Origin: Thiorhodospira sibirica ATCC 700588
GTDB taxonomy: Bacteria; Pseudomonadota; Gammaproteobacteria; Ectothiorhodospirales; Ectothiorhodospiraceae
Direction: 5' to 3'
DNA length: 50,866 nucleotides
Assembly (NCBI RefSeq): GCF_000227725.2
Contig: NZ_MU255057.1
Span: 3,816 to 54,681, forward strand
The notes under the pieces are model-generated. The model was given only the letters and a program-made list of their open reading frames with translations. It was not told the DNA's origin and made no database searches. Below, piece after piece: positions 17,107 to 27,479 of the stretch. Within the stretch, counting starts at the first letter, position 1; each line of letters starts with the position of its first letter. Position numbers and translations under genes: made by a program.

Positions 17107-18240
17107 GTGAGCATAACACGCCCTGCAGCGCACTTGCGCGCCCAGCCCGAGCCTTCCGGTCTGCGGGTTTTTCTCGAAGGACATCTGGATGTCTACACCC
17201 TTGCAGCACTCTGGCCACAGGCGCAGGCACTGCTGCAACGCCATCCTGATACGACCATCATTGTGGACGGCTCACGGCTTGAGTATTGCGACAGTGCCGG
17301 GATTGGCTTGCTGATTGATCTGACGATCCAGCCGCGCCAGGACGGTGCGCCGGTGCGCCTGGAAAACCTCCCGGAAACAGCAAGCCGCTTGCTGGCGCAA
17401 TTCGATCTTAATCAACTGGCCCAGCCGGTGAATCCGGCCAATCCGGAGCGCTCCTGGCGCCAGCGATGGAGTGACTCGCTGCATGATGTGGGTAAGCATC
17501 TTTATGACCATATCCTGTTTGTGGGGCATAGCAGCGCGGCGCTGATGTATGCGCTGCGTCATCCGCGCAGTGTGCGCTGGAACGATGCCTTCGCCATCAT
17601 GCAAGAGGCGGGCGTCAAAGCCCTGCCGATTGTGGCGCTGATTGCCTTTTTGCTAGGGGTGATTCTGGCCTTTCAGTCGGCGATTGCGATGCGCCAGTTT
17701 GGGGCCGAGATTTTTGTCGCTAATCTATTGGCCTTATCGCTGTTTCGTGAGCTTGGGCCGTTGATGACCGCGATTTTATTGGCAGGGCGTTCAGCTTCGG
17801 CGTTTGCCGCCGAGATCGGCACCATGAAAGTCAATGAAGAGATCAACGCCCTGACCACGATGGGGCTTGATCCGGTGCGATTTCTGGTAATCACACGCAT
17901 CATGGCCGGGGTCATTGTTGCGCCCCTGCTGACCATTTTTGCGGACATGATCGGCCTGATCGGCGGGGCGGTGGTGATGCTTAGTTTTGATGTGCCGCTC
18001 ACCACCTACTTTAATCAGGTCGCGGCCGCGCTGGCCTTGAATGATTTTCTCGGGGGTTTGTTCAAAGCGGCAGTATTTGGTTTGCTGGTCGCCGGGGTGG
18101 GCTGTCTGTATGGCCTGCAAACGGGCACTGGCGCCGCCGCTGTAGGCATTTCCACCACCCGTGCGGTGGTCAGCGCCATCATCTTGATCGTCATCGCGGA
18201 TGGCTTGTTCGCCGTCTTGTTTTTCCATTTAGGGATCTAA
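17107..18240 (+). CDS. mlaE: STAS-MlaE phospholipid ABC transporter permease
   Basis: The 377-residue GTG-started protein combines an N-terminal STAS domain (about 1-105, with YCDSAGIGLLIDL around the usual phospho-acceptor Ser) with an MlaE permease domain (about 130-377; LFRELGPLMTAILLAGRS and EINALTTMGLDPVRFL are family blocks). MlaE forms the membrane part of the Mla system that moves phospholipids between inner and outer membranes. In E. coli the STAS part is a separate protein, MlaB; here it is fused. The gene follows a HATPase gene by 18 bp and abuts mlaF directly. Confidence 0.9.
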   Translation: MSITRPAAHLRAQPEPSGLRVFLEGHLDVYTLAALWPQAQALLQRHPDTTIIVDGSRLEYCDSAGIGLLIDLTIQPRQDGAPVRLENLPETASRLLAQFDLNQLAQPVNPANPERSWRQRWSDSLHDVGKHLYDHILFVGHSSAALMYALRHPRSVRWNDAFAIMQEAGVKALPIVALIAFLLGVILAFQSAIAMRQFGAEIFVANLLALSLFRELGPLMTAILLAGRSASAFAAEIGTMKVNEEINALTTMGLDPVRFLVITRIMAGVIVAPLLTIFADMIGLIGGAVVMLSFDVPLTTYFNQVAAALALNDFLGGLFKAAVFGLLVAGVGCLYGLQTGTGAAAVGISTTRAVVSAIILIVIADGLFAVLFFHLGI

Positions 18241-19047
18241 GTGTCAACACCCGCATCCACACCAAGGCCAAAGGCCACGTCAAGTTCACCGGTTATTGAG
18301 GTCGATGCCCTGCGCATCGGTTTTGGCACGCACATTCTGCTCGATCAGGTCTCCTTTCGCGTCGCCCGTGGCGAGATTTTTGTGATTCTCGGCGGCTCCG
18401 GCAGCGGCAAAAGCACCCTGCTCAAGCACATCATCGGCCTGTATGCGCCTCTGGCGGGACAGATTCGCATCAATGGTCAGGATATGGGCCATGATGAAGC
18501 GGAGGACAAGCGGCGCGAGGTGTTGCGCAATATCGGCGTGATGTATCAAAGCGGGGCGCTGTTTGGCTCCATGACCTTGCTGCAGAATGTCTGCCTGCCG
18601 CTGGAGGAGCACACCCAACTGCCGCTGGCCGCGCGTGAGCTGATTGCGCGCATGAAACTTGGGCTGGTCGGTCTGCAAGGCTTTGAACAGCACATGCCCT
18701 CACAGATCAGCGGCGGGATGCAAAAACGCGCAGCGATTGCCCGCGCCATGGCACTCGACCCGGCGGTGTTGTTTCTCGATGAACCCTCAGCCGGCCTTGA
18801 TCCCATTACCTCAGCCGAGCTGGATCAACTGATTCTACGCCTGGCGCGAACCCTGGGCATCACCTTTATCATCGTCACCCATGAACTGGCCAGCATCTTC
18901 ACCATTGCCGATCGGGTGATTATGCTGGACAAAGAAACCAAAGGCATTGTCGCCGAGGGGAACCCCGCCACCCTGCGCGATACCAGCACCCATCCCTGGG
19001 TCAGACAATTTTTCAATCCACGCTTAGGTCAGGAGCAGCATGCGTGA
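18241..19047 (+). CDS. mlaF: Mla-type ABC transporter ATP-binding protein
   Basis: This 268-residue ATPase energises the MlaE permease. Walker A is GGSGSGKST, the signature is QISGGMQKRAAIARAMA, and Walker B is VLFLDEPSAGLDP followed by the switch His in IIVTHELAS. GTG starts right after the mlaE stop codon. A Pro/Thr/Ser-rich stretch of about 18 residues precedes the domain. The end overlaps mlaD by four bases (GTGA). Confidence 0.92.
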   Translation: MSTPASTPRPKATSSSPVIEVDALRIGFGTHILLDQVSFRVARGEIFVILGGSGSGKSTLLKHIIGLYAPLAGQIRINGQDMGHDEAEDKRREVLRNIGVMYQSGALFGSMTLLQNVCLPLEEHTQLPLAARELIARMKLGLVGLQGFEQHMPSQISGGMQKRAAIARAMALDPAVLFLDEPSAGLDPITSAELDQLILRLARTLGITFIIVTHELASIFTIADRVIMLDKETKGIVAEGNPATLRDTSTHPWVRQFFNPRLGQEQHA

Positions 19048-20051
19048 GTTCACGAGCTAATTATTTCCGTTTAGGGCTATTTATTCTGTCGTCTATCGGG
19101 GTAGGCGTAGCCATCCTCGTATTACTCGGCGTGGGCGCCCTGCTGCGCCCCACCCTGGTGCTGGAAACCTATTTCGACAGCTCGGTGCAGGGGCTGGATA
19201 TCGGCGCACCGTTGAAATTGCGTGGGGTAAAGATTGGCGAGATCAGTCATATCGGCTTTAGCTACAACCGCTACCAGCAAGACCTGCCACTGATTGAGCG
19301 GCGTCAATATGTGATGGTGCAAACCGTGGTGCGTCGCGATTTATTGGGGGCAATGGGCGAATTTACTGAGGCCAAGGCGCTGCAAAGCTATATTGATCGC
19401 GGCCTGCGCGTGCGCATCACCGGCATGGGGGTCACCGGCCTGAATTTCCTCGAGCTGGATTTTCTCGACCCCAACGCCTTCCCGGTGCTGGAGGTTGACT
19501 GGCAACCCTATGACTACTACATCCCTTCCGCCCCCAGTACCGTTGGCCACTTCATGCAACAGGCCGAGGGGATCCTGCGGCGCCTGGAAGGCTTTGATAT
19601 TGAAGGCACCCTGGGCAATCTCAACGAACTGCTGGAAAACCTCGATGGTTTGGTCAGCGGCTTTAATCCAGAACGCCTCAGCAACGAATTTATCGGCGTG
19701 GCTGCCCAGCTTAATCAGGCCGGGGCACAATTAAACACCCTGCTGGCCTCACCGGCCTTGCAAGCGGTTCCCAAAGAATTACAGGCCGCCGTGCAAAACT
19801 TTCGCACCTTGAGCGAAAACCCCAAGCTCAATGAGTCCATCAATAGCCTCAACCAGGCCCTGCAAGGCTTTGAGCGGGTCATGCAACAGGCGGAACGCAC
19901 GCTAATCTCCCATGAAGGCGATGTCGCCGCCATCCTGGAAAACCTGCGCGGCGTTACCGACAACCTCCATGCCTTCAGCGAAGACCTGCGCACCCATCCG
20001 GGAATGTTGCTGCAACGCGCCCCCGCCCCGGCAGTGGACCCGGCGCCTTAA
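19044..20051 (+). CDS. mlaD: MCE/MlaD-family substrate-binding protein
   Basis: This 335-residue protein has one N-terminal membrane helix (about 9-33) and a periplasmic MCE domain (about 40-130; GLDIGAPLKLRGVKIGEI is the characteristic block). A long helical tail of about 190 residues with repeated leucines and glutamines follows. MlaD forms a hexameric ring that binds phospholipids on the periplasmic side of MlaFE. The tail is much longer than in E. coli MlaD (183 aa) and resembles PqiB/LetB-like or plant TGD2-like needle helices. MlaC is not encoded here, so a long needle could replace a soluble shuttle. Confidence 0.9.
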   Translation: MSSRANYFRLGLFILSSIGVGVAILVLLGVGALLRPTLVLETYFDSSVQGLDIGAPLKLRGVKIGEISHIGFSYNRYQQDLPLIERRQYVMVQTVVRRDLLGAMGEFTEAKALQSYIDRGLRVRITGMGVTGLNFLELDFLDPNAFPVLEVDWQPYDYYIPSAPSTVGHFMQQAEGILRRLEGFDIEGTLGNLNELLENLDGLVSGFNPERLSNEFIGVAAQLNQAGAQLNTLLASPALQAVPKELQAAVQNFRTLSENPKLNESINSLNQALQGFERVMQQAERTLISHEGDVAAILENLRGVTDNLHAFSEDLRTHPGMLLQRAPAPAVDPAP

Positions 20052-20108
20052 AAAGCTTGAAATATCCCCTGTCCGTGGCGATGTTTTTCCAGGCCCGTCA
20101 GTGTTGTT

Positions 20109-20246
20109 GCACATAGCGCAGATGTTGCAGGCGGTTTTTTCGTAGGCATGGCAGCTGGCGCAAAAGGCATCCTGGGTGGTGAATTTATGGGCGGCGGTGC
20201 TCATGCCTGCCAGTAACCCAACGATCAGTATGCCACTGAGGCCCAG
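20109..20246 (-). pseudogene. NrfH/NapC-like cytochrome c fragment
   Basis: In a frame different from nrfA, the minus strand encodes a hydrophobic helix (WLGLSGILIVGLLAGMSTAA) and one heme motif (FCASCHAYEK). This is the start of an NrfH/NapC/NirT-type membrane cytochrome. A six-A run after the heme motif appears to have lost or gained a base: shifting frame there gives RLQHLRYVQQH and a stop. Remaining heme motifs are absent. It joins directly to the truncated nrfA, which looks like a deletion junction. Confidence 0.6.
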
Positions 20247-20247
20247 C

Positions 20248-21450
20248 CACATAATCCCAAAACCATTGCCCCTTGCGCACATGTTCCCGCGCTTGGGCCA
20301 ATAGCGCCTTATCGAGGCCGGGATATTCCATCGCCAAACGCACCGCTTCGTGGGCGCGTACTGATTTTTCCTGGGCAATATTCAACTGTCGCCAGACGCG
20401 CTTCTGATGATATTCCACGCGGGATCGCAAGAAAGCAGGCGTTTGATCCTGATGGCAGCCAAGGCACGCCGACTGGATCATCTGCTCGCTGCGCAGTGGC
20501 GAGGTCCAGTGATGCGAGGTAATGACCACCGGCCCGTTACGCACGCGTGGCATGTGACAATCAGCACAGGATACTCCGGCCTGAGCATGAATACTGTCAT
20601 GAAACATTTCATATTCAGGGTGTTGCGCCTTGAGCATCGGACTTTTGGAGACCGCATGGATCCAGTCCGCAAACTGTCCGGCAAAGCCATCGCGATCTGG
20701 CTGACCGTCGGCCATGAACTGATAAATATCTTCAGGATTCATGCCCTTGTCCCACGGAAAATGCGGTTTTGCAGCCACGCCGTGCTCGCGGGTTTCAAAG
20801 TAATATTCCACATGACATTGCGCACAGACCAAAGAGCGCATCTCTTGATGCGAAGCCTGACGCCAGTCACGGCCCTGTCGCTTGAGTGCCTCATCAAGGG
20901 GCACACTGGTGATGGTCAGGCGCATTTGCTGCTGCGGATCGTGGCAATTGGTACAGCCGATGGTGTGGTGATCGGCGTCGTGCATCTGCCGGTAATCATG
21001 GAAATTCGAGGCCCAAAAACCTTCGCCGTAGTGTTTTAGCAGTTGCGGCATGGTGTTGGTTTTGCAGTTCCAGCAGGTGGCAGGCAGCCCGGCTTGCTCG
21101 CTTTAGCGATTCACCCGATCAATATGCGTCAGGTCTTTGATGGCGAAGGTGTGCCCACGGGCGCATTTATATTCATAGCTGAAGGGATACCCCAGCCAGA
21201 GGTTTTTCAGATAAGGCTGGGCATGACGATAGCCCTGCGGCAAGGGGTTGATGCCATCATGCTTGTCATGTGGAACCGCGCCGCCGTATTCCGTCATTAG
21301 GGAATCGTCGTGGTTTTGCAGATAGGACTGATACTGTGGCAAGTGCGTAAAGGCAGCATTGCCTTGCCCCAGATCCAGCGCACGCAGCGGACTGGACAGG
21401 ATGCTGAGTACCACAATCACAAAGCCCGCCATGGTGTATAAAAACCGCAT
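20248..21450 (-). pseudogene. nrfA: Ammonia-forming nitrite reductase, interrupted and truncated
   Basis: NrfA is the periplasmic pentaheme enzyme reducing nitrite to ammonium. ATG at 21450 starts a signal peptide (MRFLYTMAGFVIVVLSILSS). The frame reaches DLTHIDRVNR, hits TAA at 21103-21105, and continues in the same frame with SEQAGLPATCWNCK. CWNCK is the lysine-ligated active-site heme motif unique to NrfA. CTNCH, CAQCHVEYYF, CADCH and CLGCH follow, giving all five hemes. Homology stops at KGQWFWDYV (20248), where the usual C-terminal helices should continue, and a different cytochrome fragment begins. A nonsense codon plus a lost C-terminus mark it as inactive unless the TAA is a sequencing error. 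Confidence 0.85.
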
Positions 21451-21568
21451 TATGAATAGCCCCCATGTCAACGAAGGTGTCTTCTTGAGTATAGCCCAGG
21501 CAGGGTGATAACTGCTCAAAAACTGCGCATTGACTTGAGATCACTACAGAGGGTGTTTACAAAAATGG

Positions 21569-21654
21569 AGCCAGCCCGACGGCCACCCTGGACGAGATCA
21601 GGGCTGCGTTGAAACAGCGCACCGGGGTCAAGGCTGATGAGTTCATGATGTGAC
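21569..21654 (+). pseudogene. Possible transposase remnant
   Basis: A short frame reads ASPTATLDEIRAALKQRTGV and ends in TGA after KADEFMM. The pattern resembles the helix-turn-helix linker of IS630-type transposases. It has no start codon and is adjacent to a solitary IS4-type end. Weakly supported. Confidence 0.25.
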
Positions 21655-21690
21655 AGGCAGGTCTATACGCTGACTTATAGGTGATAGGTG

Positions 21691-21707
21691 GCAAGGCCCG
21701 ACATCAG
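21691..21707 (-). repeat. Solo IS4-type inverted-repeat end
   Basis: GTGATAGGTGGCAAGGC is identical over 17 bases to the reverse complement of the left end of the decayed IS4 element at 49353. No transposase frame is attached, so this is a leftover end or a footprint. It lies about 90 bp upstream of purH. Confidence 0.6.
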
Positions 21708-21798
21708 CGGGCGCGTGTTTGCCGCGTGTTCCTGTTACAATAGATCGCTCTATCCTTAAGTCTCATCATTCTTTGCAAACCTTATCCTAAAGAGCGTC

Positions 21799-23379
21799 AT
21801 GACCGCTGAATTGCTTCCGATACGACGTGCGCTGCTGAGCGTTTCCAATAAAACCGGTATCACTGACTTTGCCCGTGCCTTGCAGGCGCGTGGGGTTGAG
21901 ATTTTATCCACGGGGGGGACTGCGACCCTGTTGTCTGAGGCCGGGATTGCGGTGACTGAGGTCTCCAGTCATACCGGCTTTCCCGAGATCATGGATGGTC
22001 GGGTGAAGACGCTGCATCCGCGCATCCACGGAGGGATTTTGGGCCGTTATGATGTGGATGATGCGGTGATGCGTGAGCATGATATTGCGCCGATTGATCT
22101 GGTGGTGGTGAATCTGTATCCCTTTATCCAGACGGTGGCCAAGCCCGATTGCACCCTGGAGGAGGCGATTGAAAACATCGACATCGGCGGTCCGGCGATG
22201 GTGCGGGCAGCGGCGAAAAATCAGAGCTTTACCGGGGTGGTGGTTGATCCGGAGGATTATGCGGCGGTGTTACAACATCTGGATGAACATCAGGGTCTGC
22301 CGCAGGCGCTGCGTTTTCACCTGGCGGTCAAGGCTTTTGCACATACCGCCGCCTATGACGGTGCAGTGGCGAATTATCTGAGCAGCATGGAGCCGTGTGG
22401 CAATCGGGAGGATTTCCCGCGCACGCTGAATCTGCAATATGAGCGTGCCCTGGTGTTGCGCTATGGTGAAAATCCGCACCAGCGGGCGGCCTTTTATGCC
22501 GACCTCTCGCCGTCCTGTGCGGGGGTGGCAACAGCGCGCCAGCTACAGGGCAAGGCGCTGTCATTTAATAATATTGCTGACACGGATGCTGCTCTGGAAT
22601 GTGTGCGGCAGTTTACTCAAGCGGCCTGTGTGATTGTCAAACATGCCAATCCCTGCGGCGTGGCGGTGGCAGAGAGCCTGCAGCGCGCCTATGAGCGGGC
22701 CTACCAGACCGACCCCACTTCGGCCTTTGGCGGCATCATTGCCTTTAATCAGCCGCTGGATGAGGCCACGGCGCGGGCGATCATCGAACGCCAGTTTGTC
22801 GAGGTGATCATTGCCCCGGACATCACGCCCGAGGCCAGCACGGTGCTGGCGAGCAAGGCCAATGTCCGGGTGTTGGCCTGCGGTGCGCTGAACGCGCCAT
22901 CCAGCGACCTAAGCCACTGGGAATACCGGGGGATTAACGGCGGGGTGTTGATGCAGGAGCGTGATCTGGGAAGGGTGGAGGCGGCTGATCTGCAATGTGT
23001 CAGCCAGCGTCAGCCTACGGCGGCTGAGTTGCGTGATCTGCTGTTTGCCTGGCAGGTGGCGAAGTTTGTGAAATCCAATGCGATTGTCTATGCGCGTGAT
23101 GAACAGACCATCGGCATCGGCGCTGGGCAGATGAGTCGGGTGTATTCGGCGCGCATTGCCGCGATCAAGGCGGCGGATGAAAAGCTGGAGGTGGCCGGTT
23201 CGGTGATGGCCTCGGATGCCTTTTTCCCCTTTCGTGATGGCATTGATGCCGCGCATCAGGCCGGTATCCGCGCCGTGATTCAACCCGGTGGCTCGATGCG
23301 GGATGCCGAGGTGATTGCGGCAGCCGATGAGCATGATATCGCGATGGTATTTACCGGGATGCGGCATTTCCGTCACTGA
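21799..23379 (+). CDS. purH: Bifunctional AICAR transformylase / IMP cyclohydrolase
   Basis: This 526-residue enzyme catalyses the last two steps of IMP synthesis. The N-terminal MGS-like cyclohydrolase domain (about 1-200) begins [13 protein letters not shown], with STGGTATLL and [15 protein letters not shown]. The C-terminal transformylase domain has [15 protein letters not shown] and the catalytic KHANPCGVA. Length and motifs are typical. It sits 94 bp before purL on the same strand, giving a purine pair. A -10-like TACAAT lies at 21736-21741 without a clear -35. Confidence 0.96.
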   Translation: MTAELLPIRRALLSVSNKTGITDFARALQARGVEILSTGGTATLLSEAGIAVTEVSSHTGFPEIMDGRVKTLHPRIHGGILGRYDVDDAVMREHDIAPIDLVVVNLYPFIQTVAKPDCTLEEAIENIDIGGPAMVRAAAKNQSFTGVVVDPEDYAAVLQHLDEHQGLPQALRFHLAVKAFAHTAAYDGAVANYLSSMEPCGNREDFPRTLNLQYERALVLRYGENPHQRAAFYADLSPSCAGVATARQLQGKALSFNNIADTDAALECVRQFTQAACVIVKHANPCGVAVAESLQRAYERAYQTDPTSAFGGIIAFNQPLDEATARAIIERQFVEVIIAPDITPEASTVLASKANVRVLACGALNAPSSDLSHWEYRGINGGVLMQERDLGRVEAADLQCVSQRQPTAAELRDLLFAWQVAKFVKSNAIVYARDEQTIGIGAGQMSRVYSARIAAIKAADEKLEVAGSVMASDAFFPFRDGIDAAHQAGIRAVIQPGGSMRDAEVIAAADEHDIAMVFTGMRHFRH

Positions 23380-23472
23380 TCATGGGTTTGTGGCTGCGTT
23401 CAGGGTCGAACGCAGTGGATTTTGGCATTTAACCGGTGAGCGCATGAGGCGCTTGCCCCAACGAGGTCATCC

Positions 23473-26400
23473 ATGCTGATCTTTTCAGGCAGTGGCGCAT
23501 TGTCTGCTTTTCGTGCAGCGCGTTTGTTGCAGCGCGTGCAGGCCGTAGCACCGGACGTTGTGGCCCTCAACGCCCGTTTTGAGCATTTTGTCGAACTGAG
23601 CGCGGGGGTGTCTGCGCTGTCTCAGGAGGCCACTGCGCGCCTGGAGCAGTTATTGCACTATGGCGGCCAACCCGCCACCTTGCCCGCACAGGGTCCGTAT
23701 TTTCTCGTGGTGCCACGGCTGGGCACGGTGTCGCCGTGGTCCAGCAAGGCCACCGAAATTGCCCATCATTGCGGCCTGGTCGGTAGCGTGGCGCGCCTTG
23801 AGCGCGGTATCGCCTACCGGCTCAGCGGCGCAGCCGATGTGTCCGCCCAACAGTGGCAGGCCATCGCGGCCTGTCTGCATGATCGCATGACCCAAAGCGT
23901 TTTGCCGGACGTGGCACAGGCCGAGGGTCTGTTTACTCACCATCAACCCCGTCCGCTGACCACCATTGCCTTGGGCGAGCAGCCCCGCCAGGCTCTGCAC
24001 CAGGCCAATCAGGACATGGGGCTGGCGTTGTCTGCCGATGAAATCGAGTATCTGGCGCAGGCGTATGAAACCCTGGGGCGTGATCCCACGGATGTGGAAT
24101 TGATGATGTTTGCCCAGGCCAACTCGGAGCACTGCCGCCACAAGATCTTTAATGCCGACTGGATTATCGACGGCCAGGCCCAGAGCCGCTCCTTGTTTGA
24201 CATGATTCGCCACACCCACCATTGTCATCCCGCGGGGATTTTGTCGGCCTACAAAGACAATGCGGCGGTGATTGAGGGGCATCATGGCTATCGCTTCATG
24301 CCGGAGGCCGATGGGGTATATCGCCAGCAGGCGCTGGATCTGCCGATTTTGATGAAGGTGGAAACGCATAACCATCCCACGGCTATCTCCCCCTTTCCGG
24401 GGGCGGCCACCGGTGCTGGCGGTGAGATTCGCGACGAGGGCGCGACCGGACGGGGTTCCAAGCCCAAGGCCGGGCTGACCGGGTTTGCGGTGTCGAATCT
24501 GCGCATCCCCGACTTTGTTCACGCCTGGGAAACGGTGGATTATGGCCGTCCGGCACGCATCGAAAGCGCCCTGGAGATCATGCTGGCGGGTCCCATTGGG
24601 GCCGCAGCCTTTAATAATGAGTTTGGCCGTCCAGCCCTGGCGGGCTATTTTCGCACTTATGAAGCCCTGGTGCCGGGGGCCTTTGGCAGCCAATTACGCG
24701 GCTATCACAAGCCGATCATGATTGCCGGTGGGCTGGGCAGTCTGCGCGCTGAACATGTCGACAAGCAGGCTTTACCGCCGGGGACGCCCATTGTAGTGCT
24801 GGGTGGCCCGGCGATGTTGATCGGTCTGGGCGGCGGTGCGGCCTCGTCGATGGCCAGCGGCAGCAGTGCCGAAGCGCTGGATTTTGCCTCGGTGCAACGC
24901 GGTAATCCGGAGATGCAGCGCCGCTGTCAGGAGGTCATTGATCGCTGCTGTACGCTGGGGGCGGATAATCCCATTTTGTCGATTCATGATGTGGGCGCCG
25001 GAGGGCTGTCCAACGCGGTGCCGGAGATCATTCATGACGCCCGACGCGGTGGCTGCATACAGCTGCGCGATATTCCCAGCGATGAGCCGGGGCTGTCACC
25101 GATGGAGTTGTGGTGCAACGAGGCGCAAGAGCGTTATGTACTGGCCATTGCCCACGATAAACTGGAACGGTTCAGCGCCATGTGCGCGCGGGAACGCGCC
25201 CCCTTTGCGGTCATCGGCACAGTGAGCGAGGAGCAGGTGTTGCACCTTAGCGATGATCTGTTTGCCAATCGCCCGGTGGATTTGCCGATGGAGGTTTTAT
25301 TTGGCAAACCGCCGAAAATGCTGCGCGAGGTGCAGCATCAGACCTTCAGCAAGCCGGGATTTAACACGCAGGCCATTGAGGTTGCCGAGGCGGTGCAGCG
25401 GGTGTTGTCTTTGCCCAGTGTGGCTGCCAAGACCTTTTTGATCACCATCGGCGATCGCAGCATCACGGGCCTGGTGGCGCGTGATCAGATGGTCGGCCCG
25501 TGGCAGGTGCCGGTGGCGGATGTGGCCGTGACCCTGACCGATTATTGGCACTATAGCGGCGAGGCCATGGCGATGGGCGAGCGTCACCCCATTGCCCTGG
25601 TGCATCCGGCGGCCTCCGGACGCATGGCCATTGGCGAGGCGCTGACCAATCTGGCCGCAGCGCCAATCAACACGCTGAGCCGGGTGAGTTTATCCGCCAA
25701 CTGGATGGCCGCCGCCGGTCATCCGGGTGAGGATGCCGCCTTGTTTGATACGGTGCGCGCCGTCGCCGAGGAACTTTGTCCCCGGCTGGGGATTGCCATC
25801 CCGGTAGGCAAGGATTCGCTGTCGATGAAAACCGTGTGGACGGTGGATGAGGACAGCCGCGAAATGACCGCGCCGGTTTCGCTGGTGGTGTCCGCCTTTG
25901 CGCCGGTGGCTGAAGTGCGCCACACGCTTACGCCACAACTGCGCACCGATTGTGGCGATACCGACCTGATCCTGATTGATCTGGGCAAGGGGCGTAACCG
26001 CATTGCCGCCTCGGCACTGACGCAGGTTTATAACGAAGTGGGCCATTATCCGCCCGATCTGGATGATCCCGACATGCTCAAACGCAGTCTGGAAGCCCTG
26101 TGGGAGCTGAACCGTGAGGGCCTGGTGCTGGCCTATCACGACCGCTCTGATGGCGGTCTGCTGGCCTGTGTCTGTGAAATGGCCTTTGCCGGGCATTGCG
26201 GGCTGGATATTCATTTAGACGATCTGGGCAATGATCCCATTGCCGCATTGTTTAGCGAAGAGCTGGGCATGGTCTTGCAGGTCCGCCATAGCGACACCGA
26301 AGAGGTGCTGGCCCTGTTGCGTGAAGCCGATCTGAGCCATCACAGCCACGTCATCGGCACCTTAAATGAGACCCAGCGCCTGAGCTTTTTCATCGGTCAC

Positions 26401-27387
26401 AGCGTGTTTTACAGCGCCGAACGCAAAAGCCTGCAGCGGCTGTGGGCGCAGACCAGCTACCAGATGCAGCGCCTGCGCGATGATCCGCGCTGCGCGCAAG
26501 AAGCCTTTGACGCCCTGGATGAAAACGACGATCCTGGCCTGTCCCCGGTGTTAAGCTTCGATCCGCAAGAAGACATCACCTTGCCGTGGATTCTCAAAGC
26601 CCGCAAGCCATCGGTGGCGATTTTGCGCGAACAGGGGGTCAACGGGCAGATTGAGATGGCGGCGGCGTTTGCACGGGCCGGATTTGAGCCGGTGGATGTC
26701 CATATGAGCGATGTGCTCAGCGGCCGCGTGGATCTGGCCCACTATCGCGGTCTGGCGGTATGCGGTGGCTTTTCCTATGGGGATGTGCTGGGTGCCGGTG
26801 GGGGCTGGGCCAAGTCGATTCTGCTCAACCCGCAACTGCGCGAGATGTTCAGCCGCTACTTTGCCCGCCCGGACACCTTCAGCCTCGGTGTGTGCAATGG
26901 CTGTCAGATGCTCTCCCAGCTGCACACCCTGATTCCGGGTACGGATCACTGGCCGCGCTTTGTCGCCAATCGCAGCGAGCAGTTCGAGGCACGCCTGTCG
27001 ATGGTCGAAATTCTGGAAAGTCCGTCGGTGCTGTTGCGCGGCATGGAAGGCTCCAAACTGCCCGTGGCGGTGGCACATGGCGAAGGGCGGGCTGAATTTG
27101 CCCAGCCTGAAGATGCCGCCCATGCCCTGGCGCAACATCTGGTCAGCCTGCGTTATGTCAATCACGGCGGCGAACCCACGCAACACTACCCGGCCAATCC
27201 TAACGGCTCGCCTTTGGGCATTACCGGCCTGTGCAGTCGTGACGGGCGCGTCACCATCATGATGCCCCATCCCGAGCGGGTATTTCGCACAGTGCAATAT
27301 TCCTGGCATCCGCCGCAGTGGGGCGATGATGGCCCGTGGCTGCGCCTGTTTCGCAATGCCCGCAACTGGCTGAAAAAAACCGGCTGA
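23473..27387 (+). CDS. purL: Phosphoribosylformylglycinamidine synthase, single-chain
   Basis: The 1304-residue large form of PurL converts FGAR, glutamine and ATP into FGAM. An N-terminal PurS-like domain is followed by a linker and two AIRS-type halves ([20 protein letters not shown] near residue 295 is the first ATP-site block). The C-terminal glutamine amidotransferase holds VCNGCQML with the nucleophile Cys near residue 1141 and MMPHPER near 1267. This undivided form is characteristic of gammaproteobacteria and eukaryotes. No frameshift is visible along 3.9 kb. Confidence 0.97.
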   Translation: MLIFSGSGALSAFRAARLLQRVQAVAPDVVALNARFEHFVELSAGVSALSQEATARLEQLLHYGGQPATLPAQGPYFLVVPRLGTVSPWSSKATEIAHHCGLVGSVARLERGIAYRLSGAADVSAQQWQAIAACLHDRMTQSVLPDVAQAEGLFTHHQPRPLTTIALGEQPRQALHQANQDMGLALSADEIEYLAQAYETLGRDPTDVELMMFAQANSEHCRHKIFNADWIIDGQAQSRSLFDMIRHTHHCHPAGILSAYKDNAAVIEGHHGYRFMPEADGVYRQQALDLPILMKVETHNHPTAISPFPGAATGAGGEIRDEGATGRGSKPKAGLTGFAVSNLRIPDFVHAWETVDYGRPARIESALEIMLAGPIGAAAFNNEFGRPALAGYFRTYEALVPGAFGSQLRGYHKPIMIAGGLGSLRAEHVDKQALPPGTPIVVLGGPAMLIGLGGGAASSMASGSSAEALDFASVQRGNPEMQRRCQEVIDRCCTLGADNPILSIHDVGAGGLSNAVPEIIHDARRGGCIQLRDIPSDEPGLSPMELWCNEAQERYVLAIAHDKLERFSAMCARERAPFAVIGTVSEEQVLHLSDDLFANRPVDLPMEVLFGKPPKMLREVQHQTFSKPGFNTQAIEVAEAVQRVLSLPSVAAKTFLITIGDRSITGLVARDQMVGPWQVPVADVAVTLTDYWHYSGEAMAMGERHPIALVHPAASGRMAIGEALTNLAAAPINTLSRVSLSANWMAAAGHPGEDAALFDTVRAVAEELCPRLGIAIPVGKDSLSMKTVWTVDEDSREMTAPVSLVVSAFAPVAEVRHTLTPQLRTDCGDTDLILIDLGKGRNRIAASALTQVYNEVGHYPPDLDDPDMLKRSLEALWELNREGLVLAYHDRSDGGLLACVCEMAFAGHCGLDIHLDDLGNDPIAALFSEELGMVLQVRHSDTEEVLALLREADLSHHSHVIGTLNETQRLSFFIGHSVFYSAERKSLQRLWAQTSYQMQRLRDDPRCAQEAFDALDENDDPGLSPVLSFDPQEDITLPWILKARKPSVAILREQGVNGQIEMAAAFARAGFEPVDVHMSDVLSGRVDLAHYRGLAVCGGFSYGDVLGAGGGWAKSILLNPQLREMFSRYFARPDTFSLGVCNGCQMLSQLHTLIPGTDHWPRFVANRSEQFEARLSMVEILESPSVLLRGMEGSKLPVAVAHGEGRAEFAQPEDAAHALAQHLVSLRYVNHGGEPTQHYPANPNGSPLGITGLCSRDGRVTIMMPHPERVFRTVQYSWHPPQWGDDGPWLRLFRNARNWLKKTG

Positions 27388-27479
27388 GCGGCAAGACACG
27401 ATTGACCTCACGCAAAACCGCAAATCCGCCGCATATCATGCTGTGCAGGGACGCGCAATTTGATGGGTAAACTCCAGCA

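Noticed and set aside
21103-21105. Recoding of the in-frame stop in nrfA
   Set aside because: The codon is TAA, which has no selenocysteine or pyrrolysine use, and no insertion element is visible. Nonsense mutation or sequence error is simpler, and the 3' truncation supports decay.
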